From positions 1,377,001-1,441,000 of the forward strand of contig JAUPFP010000047.1 in the NCBI GenBank assembly GCA_036925085.1: 64,000 bases of DNA, given 5' to 3'. Both the position numbers and the translations under genes were made by a program. The DNA is from Brachycybe producta (Eukaryota > Arthropoda > Diplopoda > Playtdesmida > Andrognathidae). Under the pieces are notes generated by a model, which was not told where the DNA came from, ran no database searches, and was given only the letters and a program-made list of their open reading frames with translations. Below, one piece after another: positions 1 through 10,800 of this stretch; the first letter of the stretch is position 1, and every line of letters starts with the position of its first letter.

Positions 1-87
1 GTCAAAGGTTGTGCTAAAACTCATCAACTTTAGATATAAAGTTTCATGTAAAAAGTTGACGTGTTTATGTTTAGCACAACCTTTGAC
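1..87. repeat. Palindromic repeat, family GTCAAAG (copy 1)
   Basis: Positions 1-18 are repeated as an exact reverse complement at 70-87, and the interior also pairs partly (around CATCAACTTT and AAAAGTTGACG), so the whole unit can fold into a long hairpin. Related copies occur at 9644-9870 (interrupted) and 56699-56780. The shared ends and the similar flank (a run like TAGTCATT follows the right arm in copies 1 and 3) suggest a short mobile foldback element. It carries no coding capacity. Confidence 0.75.
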
Positions 88-703
88 TAAGTAGTCATTG
101 GCCGCCTGATGTTTGGAACGTTGGCCTTGAGATCACTTTCCACTTTAGAATCAAGAAAACTAAAAAAAAACAAAGACAAAACAGCACACAAGGTGACTTT
201 AGAAACAATTAATGAAAACATCCTCAAACATTCCAAAGCGCCTCTCCAAAACTCATCGTTTACTGTTGAGCCTAAGAGAGATTTCTTGACACTAAACTCT
301 CAAGAGACATACAATCTCAAGACAAGTGCCTTGATAGTTATCATTGTATCAACCTACTCTCAGATAGCCAACAATTCCCTCTTTTTCTATTTCTGAAAAA
401 ATAGTCATTGATGAAAACACAAATAAAAAATGTTCTCATAATAAAGGTCAAATAATGTGATTAAAAAAAAGAAATGAATAACAATAATTACTGAAATACA
501 ATTACATGCATTACATTTCTTGGAATGTACAATATAACAGAGGAAAGGAATAATTATTATAGTTGGCCCTTTAGTAAGGTGCCCTTCATCACCAGTACTT
601 TTGTAATGAGCCCTGAGATAATTTGTTTAAGAATATTTTTTTTTCAATTTATACATAAAAAATCCAAAGGTGATGGACCTTTGGACTGTATATCATCATT
701 CTA
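88..703 (-). other. Probable 3' UTR and downstream flank of the ERG-like gene
   Basis: This stretch lies 3' of the ERG-like stop codon on the minus strand. I see no AATAAA on that strand; the variant TATAAA is present about 50 bases after the stop (plus-strand TTTATA at 648-653). No other gene is supported: the 95-codon open frame at 109-396 on the plus strand has no recognisable features. Confidence 0.4.
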
Positions 704-1284
704 TTAAGCATAAGGATATGACCCAAGTCCATTAGGTCGATGTGAATGATGGGTGAGGCCATGTCCAGAAATATTTGGGTAAATATTACAGGTAGCTGTA
801 GGTGTTGACCAGTAGTGGTTTGGAACAGCTGAGGTAAAGAGTGAGGCCTGAGCAGCCGCAGCAGCAGTGCTAGCCTGAATTCCTGGATGATGATGTGGTC
901 CTCCCAAATAGTTGAGTTTTGGACCACATTGAGGGTAGTTTGCATGAAACAGTCCCAATTCCGATTGATATTTGTAAGCGGAAGAAGGATCGTTGTTGTT
1001 ACTCTGAAATGCCTGCATGAGGCCGTGGAAGTCAAACTTATAGGCATAGCGTTTGCCATGCACTTTGGTCATGATGTTCTTGTCATAATAATAACGCAGT
1101 GCTCTGCTCAGTTTGTCATAGTTCATGTTCGGTTTTGACTTTCGTTCACCCCAACGTCTGGCCACTTCATCTGGATCGGTCAGTTTAAACTCGCCATTGG
1201 TTCCTTCCCAGGCGATACAGTTGGCGTTGCCACTGTCTGATAAAAGTTCCAAAAGAAACTGCCATAGCTGGATTTGACCACTTC
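704..1284 (-). CDS. ERG: ERG/FLI1-class ETS factor, terminal exon (ETS DNA-binding domain and C-terminus)
   Basis: This exon encodes residues 704-896 of the predicted protein. It opens with the ERG/FLI1 signature [17 protein letters not shown] and continues through the complete ETS domain (about residues 708-791), including WEGTNGEF, the stretch [20 protein letters not shown], and the recognition helix [10 protein letters not shown] with the two DNA-contacting arginines (R764, R767). The family binds GGAA/T core sites in the nucleus. The C-terminal tail is also ERG-like (YKYQSEL..., HYWSTPT, IYPN, ending GLGSYPYA), with a short poly-Ala run. The exon starts after a CAG acceptor at 1285-1287 preceded by a T-rich tract and is entered in phase 1; the TAA stop is at 704-706. 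The near-identity to vertebrate ERG over the ETS domain makes the class certain; ERG and FLI1 cannot be told apart here and it may be the single pro-orthologue. Confidence 0.96.
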
Positions 1285-1507
1285 CTGTTGACACAAACAA
1301 AAAGAAGGTATAGTTAAGAACAATCCATGTCAAATCTGAAATAGTGACAAGTGATTTGCAGATCCGGGTTAGAAGAACCTTGTTTTCTTTGCAATTTCTT
1401 TACTTCTCCCAATAGGATGTGACTTCTGTTTGTGAGCATTTCTCAAATTCGCCACTAATCCTATTCCCAACTTCTTAATCATGCCTCATTTTTTCAGAGC
1501 ATAATAA

Positions 1508-1672
1508 TGCCCAAATTCAAGAACAGAAATCTTAGCACGTGAACGTCAACTTGAATCTTCCGAACAAGGTTCCAATATACTATAAAAAACGTTGTTTTAC
1601 TGAGCACCGTTGAAGTGATTTTTTTTTCTATGTTTGAATGTTGTTCAGGTGGTTCAAGTCTTAAAAGGCGGC
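1508..1672. repeat. Foldback element, family CCAAATTCAAG (copy 1)
   Basis: The left arm (from 1508) has the family order GCCCAAATTCAAG, a stretch like CTTGAATCTTCCGAACAAGG and TTCCAATATA. The right arm (about 1628-1672) has CTATGTTTGAATGTTGTTCAG and GGTTCAAG, the inverted order. This is a degenerate copy of the palindromic family seen at eight other places in the window. Confidence 0.5.
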
Positions 1673-2039
1673 GTCACATTAACCACCAATTGAAAACAAT
1701 GACCGGCCTTCAGTGCGAGCCACTGATATGACCTTGATCATCACTGACAAACCGGTGGTGGTCGCCACTTGTGGCTGGACTCAACTATTCATCGCCAGTG
1801 GTTCGCCTATATGCAATTAATGGTATGTTAAAAACGCCCATTTTATCTGGCACCATAAAGTGGCCCTTGTAAAGTAGGTCTAAGTTCAAATGCCAGGCTT
1901 TTTAATTAAAGCTTTATTTAACATTGCCCATGTTGAGAATATAATTATTGGCAAATTCGAAATGCTGACAATACATGTAATTATTAAAATGCATTTCATT
2001 TGTTCAAATAGGAGTTGATATGCTGGAAACAAACATCCA

Positions 2040-2538
2040 CAACTTAAGGTGGCTGAATAGATATTTATTTTGTTTTTGTCCTCCCAGACGGCGCGCGCAT
2101 GTGGCTGTCGTGTTCAATAGGAGGTTTCTTCACTCCACCCGCGGTTTCGAGAAAGTTTATATTTTGCAAGCGAACGTTTTTCAGGAGAAACATTACGAAG
2201 AAATTTAAAATGTTTTAGAAACTAGAATAGTTGGCGATATTGCTAAGTTTTTTCATGATCATATATTTAAAAATAAACTTGTGACAGTTTGAAAAAGGCG
2301 AAAATAGTTTTTCATGAAATGTCAAAGGAAAAAACATTTAGCATAATCTGCCATTCTAGTTTTGAAAACAATTCTAATATTTTTCGTATTATATTCATTC
2401 TAAAAAACGTTCCCTTGACATTTTTACGTCCAAATGTTACAAAAACGTCTATGGTGCCGTACCATTATTCGCTGAAGTGGTGCCGTTCAGGGGTTGGAAA
2501 CAAAAGCAAAATAAATATCTATTCAGCCGCCTTAAACA
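2040..2538. repeat. Foldback element with arms of about 39 bp
   Basis: The left arm at 2041-2079 contains AAGGTGGCTGAATAGATAT followed by TTATTTTGTTTTTGT. The right arm at 2500-2537 is its reverse complement with only a few mismatches. The spacer is about 420 bp and has no convincing ORF. Shorter pieces with the same GGTGGCTGAA motif occur near 18812 and 49369, so this may be one member of a dispersed family. Confidence 0.6.
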
Positions 2539-3164
2539 AATCTGCTTATAATTTGCTGCTTTTTTAATCTAGATATATTTTGCGTACTTTTCTAAGCCAT
2601 TTGAAAATCTGCTTCTAAATTTAGTTAGATTATTTATCATCAGTTTAGACTGAGAGCCAGGCAACAGTGGCATTTCAGTAAGATTAACTACTTCATTAGT
2701 TAATACTTCGAAATGATCAACTTGAGTTTTATTTTAAGTGAGATTTTCTACTACATGTAAATAAAAGTTCAATCCCATTTTGCTGACATAAAGTCAACAA
2801 AATTGAGGGAGAAAAAAAACATGCTGATGTCCATTCATATCAATATAATCCACTCAAGTGTTTGATAACATTTGAAAAAAAAAAACACATTGCAGCCATT
2901 AGTTGCGTGTTGTATTTCCATTAAATTACTTATAGTTTGGATGAAGTGAAAGAGAGGTGGAGGGGGTGTTCAATTACGGATATAAGTAATATATAGATAG
3001 CAATAATCCCAACCCTCCCCCCCACCACACACACACAAATCCGCGCAATTCATTTATATTATCTAATGTTTTTCACCATTTGAAAATAGTAATTTCTAGA
3101 ATGTTGAATAATAATTTAGGAAATTGCGTTCTTTAAAGCAAAAATTAAAATGGTGTTTTTAAAG

Positions 3165-3580
3165 TGTTAAATCAGCTTAAATGCCTCTCGAAATCTGATT
3201 ATTAAGTCTTTCATATGCGAAATGAAAAGAAACTTGAATATGATTTAGAAACTAGAAGGGGTGACTCAATCACTTAAACACAAAATAGAGAGATAGATAC
3301 ATTGTGAATCTCTCTAATCTGTGACTTATTTTCATGTTGGCATTTTTCAAAATAAGGTTTTAAGTGAGTTTGAAAACGACCCTATTTTAAGCAGAGGGCG
3401 TTTAGCAGACGATATTTTTCAAATTTGTATCTATAAATCGTTTATTTTGACAAATACATGTATATCAGCAAGAAGATACCATTACGGGATTGAGCAACCC
3501 GTCAAATTTTTAAAACACGTTCTAAGTTTCTCTTAATTTTGCTTATAAAAGAGAGAAATAATTAAGAGTTCGAAAAAACA
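3165..3580. repeat. Foldback element, family TTTAGAAACTAGAAG (copy 1)
   Basis: TTTAGAAACTAGAAGGGG and CTCAATCACTTAA lie near 3244-3280; the inverted half follows with text like GACGATATTTTTCAAATTTG, TATAAATCG and TTCTCTTAATTTT near 3410-3540. The same ordered motifs recur at 23925-24265, 35940-37915 (interrupted) and 57590-57850, with looser pieces at 2209-2290, 20209-20520 and 51640-51720. Confidence 0.5.
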
Positions 3581-3623
3581 GCTGTAAAAATGGCGGCCAT
3601 AAAATCATTAGGAGTGATTTAAG

Positions 3624-3797
3624 AGCCCAAATTCAAGAAAAGTAAATACACTTGCCGCTTGAACTTCAACCCTCTGAACAGGTGTTTCAACATTGAAAAA
3701 AAAAATATTTTATTGCGTTTTCTTCTATGTGGAAACCTTTTCTCAAAAGATTCAAACTGAAATTCAAGTGTCAAGTTTATTTCTTAAATTTCTACTT
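3624..3797. repeat. Foldback element, family CCAAATTCAAG (copy 2)
   Basis: The left arm reads GCCCAAATTCAAGAAAAG, then CTTGAACTTCAACCCTCTG, ACAGGTGTTTCAACAT. The right arm reads CTATGTGGAAACCTTTTC and GAAATTCAAGTGTCAAGTTT, the inverse order. The two arms are separated by a short A/T spacer. It is one of the better-preserved copies. Confidence 0.65.
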
Positions 3798-4227
3798 TAG
3801 TGTAAGAAGGGGAATTATGGTAGATGAGGTGGTTCTAACAAATTGGGAGTGAGGATAAAGCTGCGTTTATAGCCGACATTTCGTAAATACGTTCTTATTT
3901 ATCTGTGTACAATTTCATTAGAAATCTGGAGGGACACGGAGTCATAAATTTCTACTATAAACGTGGCCTTATATTCAATGTATTGAGGTTAAAATCTTAA
4001 AAGAATGAAATTGGTTTTCACCTTGTGATGCTAATTTACTGCTGGCTGCACTGAATAATTGGTATGGATCTGTTTTACACAATAAAAGAGAAACAATAAA
4101 GATACTTATTATATGGGGTTAATTAAGTGATCAAAATTAATTTCGATATAATTATCATGTGAAGATAAAAATTGATTTTTTTTTGTTGAAATAATTTCTA
4201 TATTTATTTCAAGCTAGAAGAGTAAAA

Positions 4228-4620
4228 CAAAGATACATAAGGACCAAATTCTGTAAGAAACTTAACACTTAAACTTCAATCCTCTCTGAACAGGGTTCCA
4301 ACATAGATAAACCATATGTTATTGAGAATTTAATAACTATTGAAATCGGAGGGGGGGGGGGTCATTACAGTAAAATAATAAGACTATTATATGCCAGTAA
4401 ATTGTTATAACCTAGTAATAATCATAAAAGCAAATTACAAAATATTATTATGACAAATATTGTCATATGACTGCCATTAGTGTATAAAGCAGTGACATCA
4501 GAAGGTAGGCCTGTCACAATTTTATGACTTTTTCTGCAATGTGGGCCTTAGGTTTTTTGTTGGGACCTTGGCTTTGAGGTTTCAAGTTGAAATTCAAGTG
4601 TTAAGTTTTCATTGTTGAAT
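4228..4620. repeat. Foldback element, family CCAAATTCAAG (copy 3), split by a second repeat
   Basis: The left arm (about 4228-4310) contains GACCAAATTC, CTTAAACTTCAATCCTCTC and GGGTTCCAACATAGA. The right arm (about 4553-4620) contains TTGGGACCTTGGCTTTGAGG, TTCAAGTTGAAATTCAAGTG. About 240 bp between the arms belongs to another repeat that also appears at 29036-29233, which suggests a nested insertion. Confidence 0.55.
4374..4545. repeat. Dispersed repeat with TGACAAATATTGTCATATGA core (copy 1)
   Basis: The 20-base string TGACAAATATTGTCATATGA at 4451-4470 is near-palindromic and is repeated exactly at 29106-29125. Both copies are followed at the same order by TGCCAT, a GTCACAA(G/T)TTTATGACTT string and a purine-rich end. 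It lies between the arms of the foldback element at 4228-4620. Confidence 0.5.
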
Positions 4621-4912
4621 GAATACTGACTTTGAGGCTAATTAATTTTCATTAAATGTTTAAAGATAAAGCGTTTTATGACATTTGTGTTATTCAGTAA
4701 TACACTGTATATATGTTTTCTTAAAACAGCCATAAAAAGTTTATTTTCCAAGATATTAGCATGAAAATGATCTGGCTGCAACTATTTCTACCTTTCTAGT
4801 TTAAAATAAATTTTGAAATTATTTCACAAGTTGTTCCTAAGAAAAAAAGATGCTCGTGATTTTGAATGATTTTGAATTTATATCTTTAAACGATTTTACC
4901 CTTTTTCCTTAC

Positions 4913-4981
4913 CTTGTGTTCTCAACTGAGTTGAATCTGAAGTCTTGCTCATACTCATACCCAATGCTTGATGGGATAATC
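4913..4981 (-). CDS. ERG: ERG-like gene, linker exon 5 (69 nt)
   Basis: This exon encodes residues 682-703 between the Pointed and ETS domains: LSHQALGMSMSKTSDSTQLR followed by TQ, with split glycine codons at both edges. The acceptor is ATTACAG (4982-4984) and the donor GTAAGG (4912 downwards). Only the phase-1 frame is open and it reads directly into [10 protein letters not shown] of the ETS exon. In vertebrate ERG/FLI1 the corresponding segment reads YQILGPTSS..L.NPGSGQ, and the shared spacing (Q-x-LG, TS, then G-SGQ) supports homology. The linker is not a folded domain and presumably serves as a regulatory spacer. The size, 69 nt in symmetric phase 1, would let the exon be skipped without a frameshift. 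Confidence 0.85.
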
Positions 4982-5900
4982 CTGTAATAATGAAATGAAA
5001 TAATTTTTTTTTAAAAATTTTTTATATAAAATAATTATAATATTCTTGAAGGGTATGGTTAAAGGTGCCTAATGGTGGCGCCACTGTTTGTTCTTCTTTA
5101 ATTGTAGACAATGCTACTTGAATGGTTGAAATGATGATTCTCTCTTTATTGTGAGTGTATTGATTTTTTTGGTTGGAACCCAAAACCCAGTAGGTTTTTC
5201 CACAATGTATTTATATAAAGAAGGGTTTTTCTATGTATTCCATCTTATAGTAAGAAACGGATTGTTGCTCTTGATGTTGCTGCTCGCATTTCTTGTTAAT
5301 GAACTCGAGCAAAAGTCTTGTTTCTTATTAAAAGTGTGGATATGAGCCATAGGGTTTCTTATTCAATGAAGAAGGGAAGGGTGAAAAGAGGAGTGTGAGG
5401 GTTTTTATAACAGCAAAGTCATCATTTATGTATGTGTTGAGGGGGGGGGGAGGGGGGAGAATGGAACAAGTCAGAGTCACTTTGGACGTTCTATTCAAAG
5501 TGCAAACGAGCCAAGAATGGGTTGACAATCAAACACTTAATAGTTCATTCAGTGAGGCTTTACACATGCCTGTCAAAATGACAACCAAAGATTTTTCTCT
5601 TTTACATCATCATCCAAAAAATCTTATTGGAGCAGGCAAAGTGTTTTTCAGATATACACCAGTATGTAGTTGTAAATTTCATATATTTTTATTGAAATAT
5701 TACTAAATTTTAGATGTTTATGATGGATTTTAAAATGGATTATAATAGCCTAAATATAAAACAGAATAATGTTTAAAATGTACTACAAAATTGTTACTAA
5801 TAAATTTATTTTATTGTATGTTTTTTTTAAAAAAAAGGCCTGAAGTTTGCATAAAATTTCATAGAAAGCAAAAAAATGTACAATCACGGTTCCGACCCAT

Positions 5901-6065
5901 CTGTGTATATGTAGCCTCATCCATTTGGTGTAATTGTCCATTACACGAAATGTATGTCCATTTTCACGAAAAGAACATAAATTGGCCGGATCTGAAACGC
6001 CAAATGGACATACATTCGTGTAAATGGACAATTACATCAAATGGATGCGGCGACATATACACTAT
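5901..6065. repeat. MITE-like palindrome, family CCATTTGGTGTAATTG (intact copy)
   Basis: The left half (GTGTATATG, then CATCCATTTGGTGTAATTGT, CCATTACACGAAATGTATGT) is matched by the inverted right half (CCAAATGGACATACATTCGT, GTAAATGGACAATTACATC, ATGGATGCGGCGACATATAC). The centre is AAATTGGCCGGATC. A second copy at 48208-49309 is interrupted exactly at this central TTGG, so this copy shows the empty site. It is short, palindromic and non-coding, as expected of a MITE. Confidence 0.8.
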
Positions 6066-7093
6066 GTAACGGCTATGTGTGCCAGAAATATAGTGCTAGA
6101 AATTTGCATAAAGTTGCCTATTTCATTTACTTATTAAACAAAAACACTCTTATTATCGAGATAAATAATATATAATTCTAGAGGTGACTCAACTAAGAGC
6201 TCTTCCTATGGAGCATGTAGTGCCACAGCTGAGTGTGGCCAATATATGGTGCAAACTGTAATATTTTCTTTATTAAAAAAAAACAATTTGCACATTTTTT
6301 AATTTTAATAAAAGTTTTGGCCTAAGTTATTAATAATTTTGTATGTTAAATATACAATTTAATGAAGTGAATCAAAGCAGAAAATCTCAGCTTCTCTTAG
6401 GAGAGAGCGATTGTTAAAGGTTGAAATAATAATCGCCACAATGGGGGGTGAAGGGTGGGTGAATGATGGTCTATTGATTTGGTGGGCGTTGAAGAGACAA
6501 TTTGGGAGAGAGTGAATTATGAGAAATCAGTACAGAGGTTAAAAACCACCTTTAGAAAACTGACTTAAAGTAGAATATAAATCCTCTTCAGTTCAATCGA
6601 AATCAACGCCTATTATAAAGGGGGGGGGGGGCTGGGGTATTTAGATGGGTGGGGTTTAAAGAGGAGGAGGAGGAGGGGGGTATAAAAGCTCACACACACA
6701 TACACATTGAATTGAAAGCTATTCTTTTGGTGCTATAACATCCCTTTATTCTGATGTGATTACCGTTCGTAATAACGCTAGTTTCATTGATCTCAAATGG
6801 GAGTTATTATATGAAGAGGGGGGGAAGGTGGGGGTGTAGTAGTAAACCTAATAGAGATAATCACAAAGTGTTGATACCAAGCGATCAATCATTATGTTGA
6901 CGTGTCGTGTGTGTGTGTGTGTGATTTCATCATTCTACCCCCTCACCACGACCACCCCTTACATTTACACCCATCCCTCAGAGCTTCAAGTGTATAAAAA
7001 AGAAGTCTTTTCTGAATATTTTGCTCCATCATCACTGTTAATCCATTCATTATATATATTTACACTGTATAGTGTAGATTATTGTTATTGTGG

Positions 7094-7353
7094 CCCGAAT
7101 TCGAGAAGAAAATGTGGCACTTGAACCCTCAGAACATGGTTACAACATGAGAAAAATGTTGTCTTATTAAAGAGACTTTTTATGTTGGGGAACCCTACTT
7201 AGAAAGTTCAAGTTAAAAAATCTTGAATTGGGTCCTTAGCACCTGAACTTCCAATTTGAACTCTCAAAACAGAGCTCCAACTAAGAAATCCTGTTTATAT
7301 GGGATTCAACTTGAAGTTCAAGTGTCAAGTTTCCTTCTTGAATTTGAGTCTTA
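7094..7353. repeat. Foldback element, family CCAAATTCAAG (copy 4, compound)
   Basis: At least two overlapping units are present: CCCGAATTCGAG, CTTGAACCCTCAGAACATGG near 7094-7140, the inverse TTATGTTGGGGAACCC and GTTCAAG to about 7215, then a second set with GGGTCCTTAGCACCTGAAC and, at 7312-7353, GAAGTTCAAGTGTCAAGTTT and TTGAATTTGAG. It ends about 130 bp from the 81-nt ERG exon. Confidence 0.6.
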
Positions 7354-7483
7354 AGTCTGGATTCAATAAGTTAAAATGGTTTAAGCATGTATTCTTATTT
7401 AGATTCTCAATGTAAGACAAAAAATGAAACTTTTCCAAGAGCATCATTCTGGCGCTGTTATTTCCTATCTTAATATTACTTAC

Positions 7484-7564
7484 CATGTGTGTTGTGAGTC
7501 TGATTATCATAAGGTGAAGTTGATCCCCATCCTGTTTTACGTAATGCCTCAGCATAAGATGACT
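7484..7564 (-). CDS. ERG: ERG-like gene, linker exon 4 (81 nt)
   Basis: This exon encodes residues 655-680: SSYAEALRKTGWGSTSPYDN followed by QTHNTH, flanked by split codons. The acceptor is ATATTACAG (7565-7567) and the donor GTAAGT (7483 downwards), both good. It is entered and left in phase 1, so it joins the acidic exon upstream and the 69-nt exon downstream without any stop. The position and composition match the vertebrate ERG/FLI1 linker between the Pointed and ETS domains (TR.DLPYE...R..AW), although sequence identity is low. Vertebrate ERG is known for alternatively used small linker cassettes, including one of 81 bp; whether this exon is alternatively spliced cannot be seen here. Confidence 0.8.
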
Positions 7565-7725
7565 CTGTAATATTAAATGAAAAAAACGTATTTTCAGTTA
7601 AAATTTCAATTTTTTTTTTTACAAAATTTTGTGTAAATAATACAAATCACTAGAGATTATATTTTTTGTGGTCGAAATCTTTAAATGGAATGATAAGAGT
7701 TAATTCAGGATGTGTTTGAACTCTG

Positions 7726-7787
7726 CATGGAAGGTTCAAGTTGAAGTTGAAGTGTGAAGTTTCCTCTTTAAATTTGGACCTTAATAT
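7726..7787. repeat. Foldback family CCAAATTCAAG, single arm (copy 5)
   Basis: Only the right-arm order is seen: GGTTCAAGTTGAAGTTGAAG, GTGTGAAGTTTCC, AATTTGGACCTTAA. No matching left arm is evident nearby, so it is likely a truncated copy. Confidence 0.5.
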
Positions 7788-8600
7788 TTATTTTTTTATT
7801 TTGTAAAAAAAATACAGTTGTTCACAAATTTTGTGACTGCGTTTGTATAGTAGATGTGTCATTTATTTATTTCTCCCCTTTTCACCTCTTTTTTTTCTCC
7901 CTTTTTTATTCCCTTTTTTTTCTTTATTATGGTGTTTTGTATTGAATGGTAGGAAAGATAAAATAGTGTAGTGGCTAACGTTTGTGTTGCTATAAGAAAA
8001 TAAGAAAGAAAGAAAGAAGTCGTTGGGGCTTCACTTTCACTGCTTCGATTTTGTGAAAATCACACCTAATTTGATGTAGGCCTGGACGGTTTTTTTCAAT
8101 AGAGAGAGAGAGAGAGAGAAAAGATGAAGAGAAAAGACTTGCATAGAAACTGTGAGGGGGGGTGTTTATGTTGGTAGCCTTAGTTTGACGTAGATGGGGT
8201 GTGTGGGAGGGTCTGCGTGATTGGAGGGTATTTGGGTGGATGTAGTTGTTGAAGAGAAATAGAGAGAGAGAGAGAGAGAGAGAAAAAAAAAGGAAATTGT
8301 GGCATGCAATCATGGGTCATATAATAGTAAGTTGCAGTTGAATCGTGAACAACATTTTGGGAAGAAAAAAAAATTAGGAGAGGGTTGGTATGAATTGAAG
8401 AGACAAAAGTATATGCACACACACACAGATAGAACGAGAGAGAGAGAGAGAGAGTGAAATCCTACAAGTGAATGGCACTGCTAACGAGAAATTTCGAAGA
8501 TTGCACTCTTGTTCATTTCATGCAGTTTCTAACAAAATGAACCTTTTTGGTTTGTTGCTATACTACACTGTGTTCATTTAGACTCAAGTGCAGTTTAGAC

Positions 8601-8603
<3 letters not shown>

Positions 8604-8637
<34 letters not shown>
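8604..8637. repeat. (TG)n microsatellite
   Basis: An uninterrupted TG dinucleotide array lies within ERG intron 3. GA arrays at 8101-8119, 8263-8283 and 8436-8454 lie within 550 bp of it, forming a microsatellite-rich stretch. Confidence 0.95.
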
Positions 8638-8638
<1 letters not shown>

Positions 8639-9262
8639 ATTTCACAATTTTAGGCGTGTTATGTGTTGGTTTATGATGTTTGTTGCTGACATTTGTGTGT
8701 ATTTTTTCTCTTAAAAGTGTATTGATAAAAAATACAATTTTGGTGATTCAAGATTTAATTATTTGAGATGATTGCATTTTATAGTACCTGTTTTTGTGTC
8801 AGATGTGTCTGTGTGTGCATGTGTTAGTATGTGTTTGTGTCTGTTTTGTGTGTCCAGAATCGATGTTTTTGTTTCAGACTAAGTATGTGTGTGTGTGTGT
8901 TGATGTCTGTTCTTGTATGTGACACTTTTGTGTCTGTGTTTTTCTCTTTCTGTGAAACACATTTGTAGCAGATGATATGTTTGTGTTTCACTTTCTTTGT
9001 GTGGATTGTGCTTACACAAGAAATCTACAAAAGTGACCTTTGAATAAATGTAACAACCCTTTTTTTTAATAAAACCAACCACGGCATTGATTTTACAGCA
9101 TGTCTCTAAAAGACTTGAATCATTTAAGAGTTCAAGGCCCGTTTTTTTTAATAAAAGCGCCACACTTTCCATAGTCTTCTTTACTATACTTGCCAAAAAG
9201 TAACTAGTTTATTGAGATAAGGCCCTTTCTTTCATTGGTATAAATGTACCATAAATACTGTA

Positions 9263-9520
9263 TAAAGCGTCGATCACATTAGCAATGTTAAACGCAGGAT
9301 TCACTGGCAATGTGTCCTTGAATTAATTGCAGTTGCCAATCTGATACTTCTGCAAGACTTATAATAGTTTCTTGCACACACTGTCTTACAGAAAATGCTG
9401 ATATTGTTTTTTTTTGTTGTTGTTGCAAGAAACTGTGCAAGATTCACAACAATATTTGACTTATTTCTTGCACGTTTCGTGCAAGAAATAATTCAAATAG
9501 TCAGTGTGGTCGCCGCTTTA
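9263..9520. repeat. MITE-like foldback, family GCGGCGATCACA (copy 1)
   Basis: The left end TAAAGCGTCGATCACATTAG is inverted at the right end as CAGTGTGGTCGCCGCTTTA (to 9520). The inside repeats GCAAGA/TCTTGC strings in both orientations (for example TTTCTTGCAC and GTGCAAGAAA), so the interior also folds. Copies are at 9677-9811 and 39008-39245. Confidence 0.7.
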
Positions 9521-9643
9521 ATTTTAGTGTGAAATATTTATTAGAAATTGCAGCTGAACCTTTACCAGTACTTTGATGAGTTTTAGTGGACGGCAAGAAT
9601 ATGCGGGGGTGGTCTTTTTGTAATGATTGTTGATTGTGAGATA

Positions 9644-9870
9644 GTCAAAGCTAGTGCTAAACTCGTTAATTTTATGTAAAGCGGCGATCACACTGGCTAT
9701 TTTTACAGCAAGATTCCGTGCAAGAATATTATCACATTGGCAATTGCAATTAATCCAAGGACATATTGCGCTGAGTCTTGCTTTAAATATTACCAATGTG
9801 ATCGCCGCTTATGAATTGATGCATTTAGTAGTACTAACCATGATTATCTTTTAAGTCAGCAATCATTAAG
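9644..9870. repeat. GTCAAAG palindromic repeat (copy 2), interrupted by another MITE
   Basis: GTCAAAGCTAGTGCTAAACT at 9644 matches the left arm of the copy at 56699. The right-arm remnant, GATTATCTTTTAAGTCAGC and AATCATTAA, ends at 9870. The 135 bp at 9677-9811 between them is a complete GCGGCGATCACA element, so the younger element sits inside the older one. Confidence 0.6.
9677..9811. repeat. MITE-like foldback, family GCGGCGATCACA (copy 2, short and nested)
   Basis: The left end TAAAGCGGCGATCACACTGG is mirrored by ACCAATGTGATCGCCGCTTA at the right end. The length is only 135 bp. It splits the GTCAAAG palindrome at 9644-9870. Confidence 0.75.
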
Positions 9871-10761
9871 AATAAGTGCCTAAATGATATCTTTAAAAAA
9901 TATATATTATGTTACATTTTTCTTCACATCTTATCAGCAATTTATCACTTAAATTGCAAGAAAATCGTGTTAAACAGTTAAAAAAAAACAGTTAAATTGT
10001 AAAAAAAAGTATTGCTTACCAAGTAAAAAAAAAATACAACTCAAATGGAATTCACATCGAAACACATTGAATAAAACACGTTAAAGACACGCACACATTT
10101 CAAAGCATAAACATATGTAAAGTTATCAGACAAACACACATAGAAAAAATAACACGCCACAAAACAATTGTTAATTATTAAGTATAAAATTGTATTACCA
10201 GAATAAAGCATTGCTGAAGCAGCACATTGCGATGACGTCAGTTGTTGTTTTCCTATCCTTTGCATTTTTTTTGTTTTTTTGTTTTTATAAATAGGATGCT
10301 TCGTTGTTAAAAAAAAAAGGTGAAGTTAATTTCAAGGGGGAACTTTTCCAATTTCGATTCCGTTTTCCCCCCTATATATTTTAGTTCGATGATTTTTATT
10401 GTTGATTGTTGCTGTTTGTTCTACTTAATGAGTTAGTCAGTTTTACAGACTTCATTATTTGTTATTTTTTTAAAAAATCGATGATGTTTAAAAATTTAAA
10501 ATTGATTTTAGTTAATAAGTAGCCATTATAATATCCATTTTTTTTTGCAAAAAAATATATATATATATATAAGTTGCGTAGGTGTGTGCAAATTGTGGTT
10601 TTTTGTTGCGCCTTGTTTTTTGTTGTTGCTTGAATGAGAAGACTTCTTCTTGGGTTTGTGTCAAGTGAGCGAACAAATCGGAAATCCGGCAATCGGAACA
10701 GGAAGAAAATTCTGGGTTTCCTTAGATGTTTGTTTGTTGATTTAGTTTTCTTCTGTAAGGA

Positions 10762-10800
<39 letters not shown>

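Larger units (their letters stand above)
1285..4912 (-). other. ERG intron 5 (between linker exon and ETS exon)
   Basis: This intron is 3,628 bases long. It begins GTAAGG on the minus strand at 4912 and ends TTTGTGTCAACAG at 1285. It contains no further exon that I can support. It holds foldback copies at 1508-1672, 2040-2538, 3165-3580, 3624-3797 and 4228-4620, described separately; the rest is AT-rich unique-looking sequence with A/T runs and a G run near 4351. Confidence 0.8.
4982..7483 (-). other. ERG intron 4
   Basis: This intron is 2,502 bases long, from GTAAGT at 7483 to the acceptor at 4982 on the minus strand. It contains a MITE-like palindrome (5901-6065), part of a foldback (7094-7353), G-rich runs (5442-5458, about 6620, 6661-6690) and no further exon I can support. 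The open frame at 5395-5706 on the plus strand begins in a G run and shows no domain. Confidence 0.75.

Noticed and set aside
649-1138. Open frames antisense to or out of frame with the ETS exon
   Set aside because: They overlap the near-perfectly matching ETS domain frame and have no features of their own.
8602-8980. Possible Z-DNA or regulatory role of the TG-rich region
   Set aside because: Long TG arrays are common microsatellites in animal genomes, and nothing else in the sequence supports a role.
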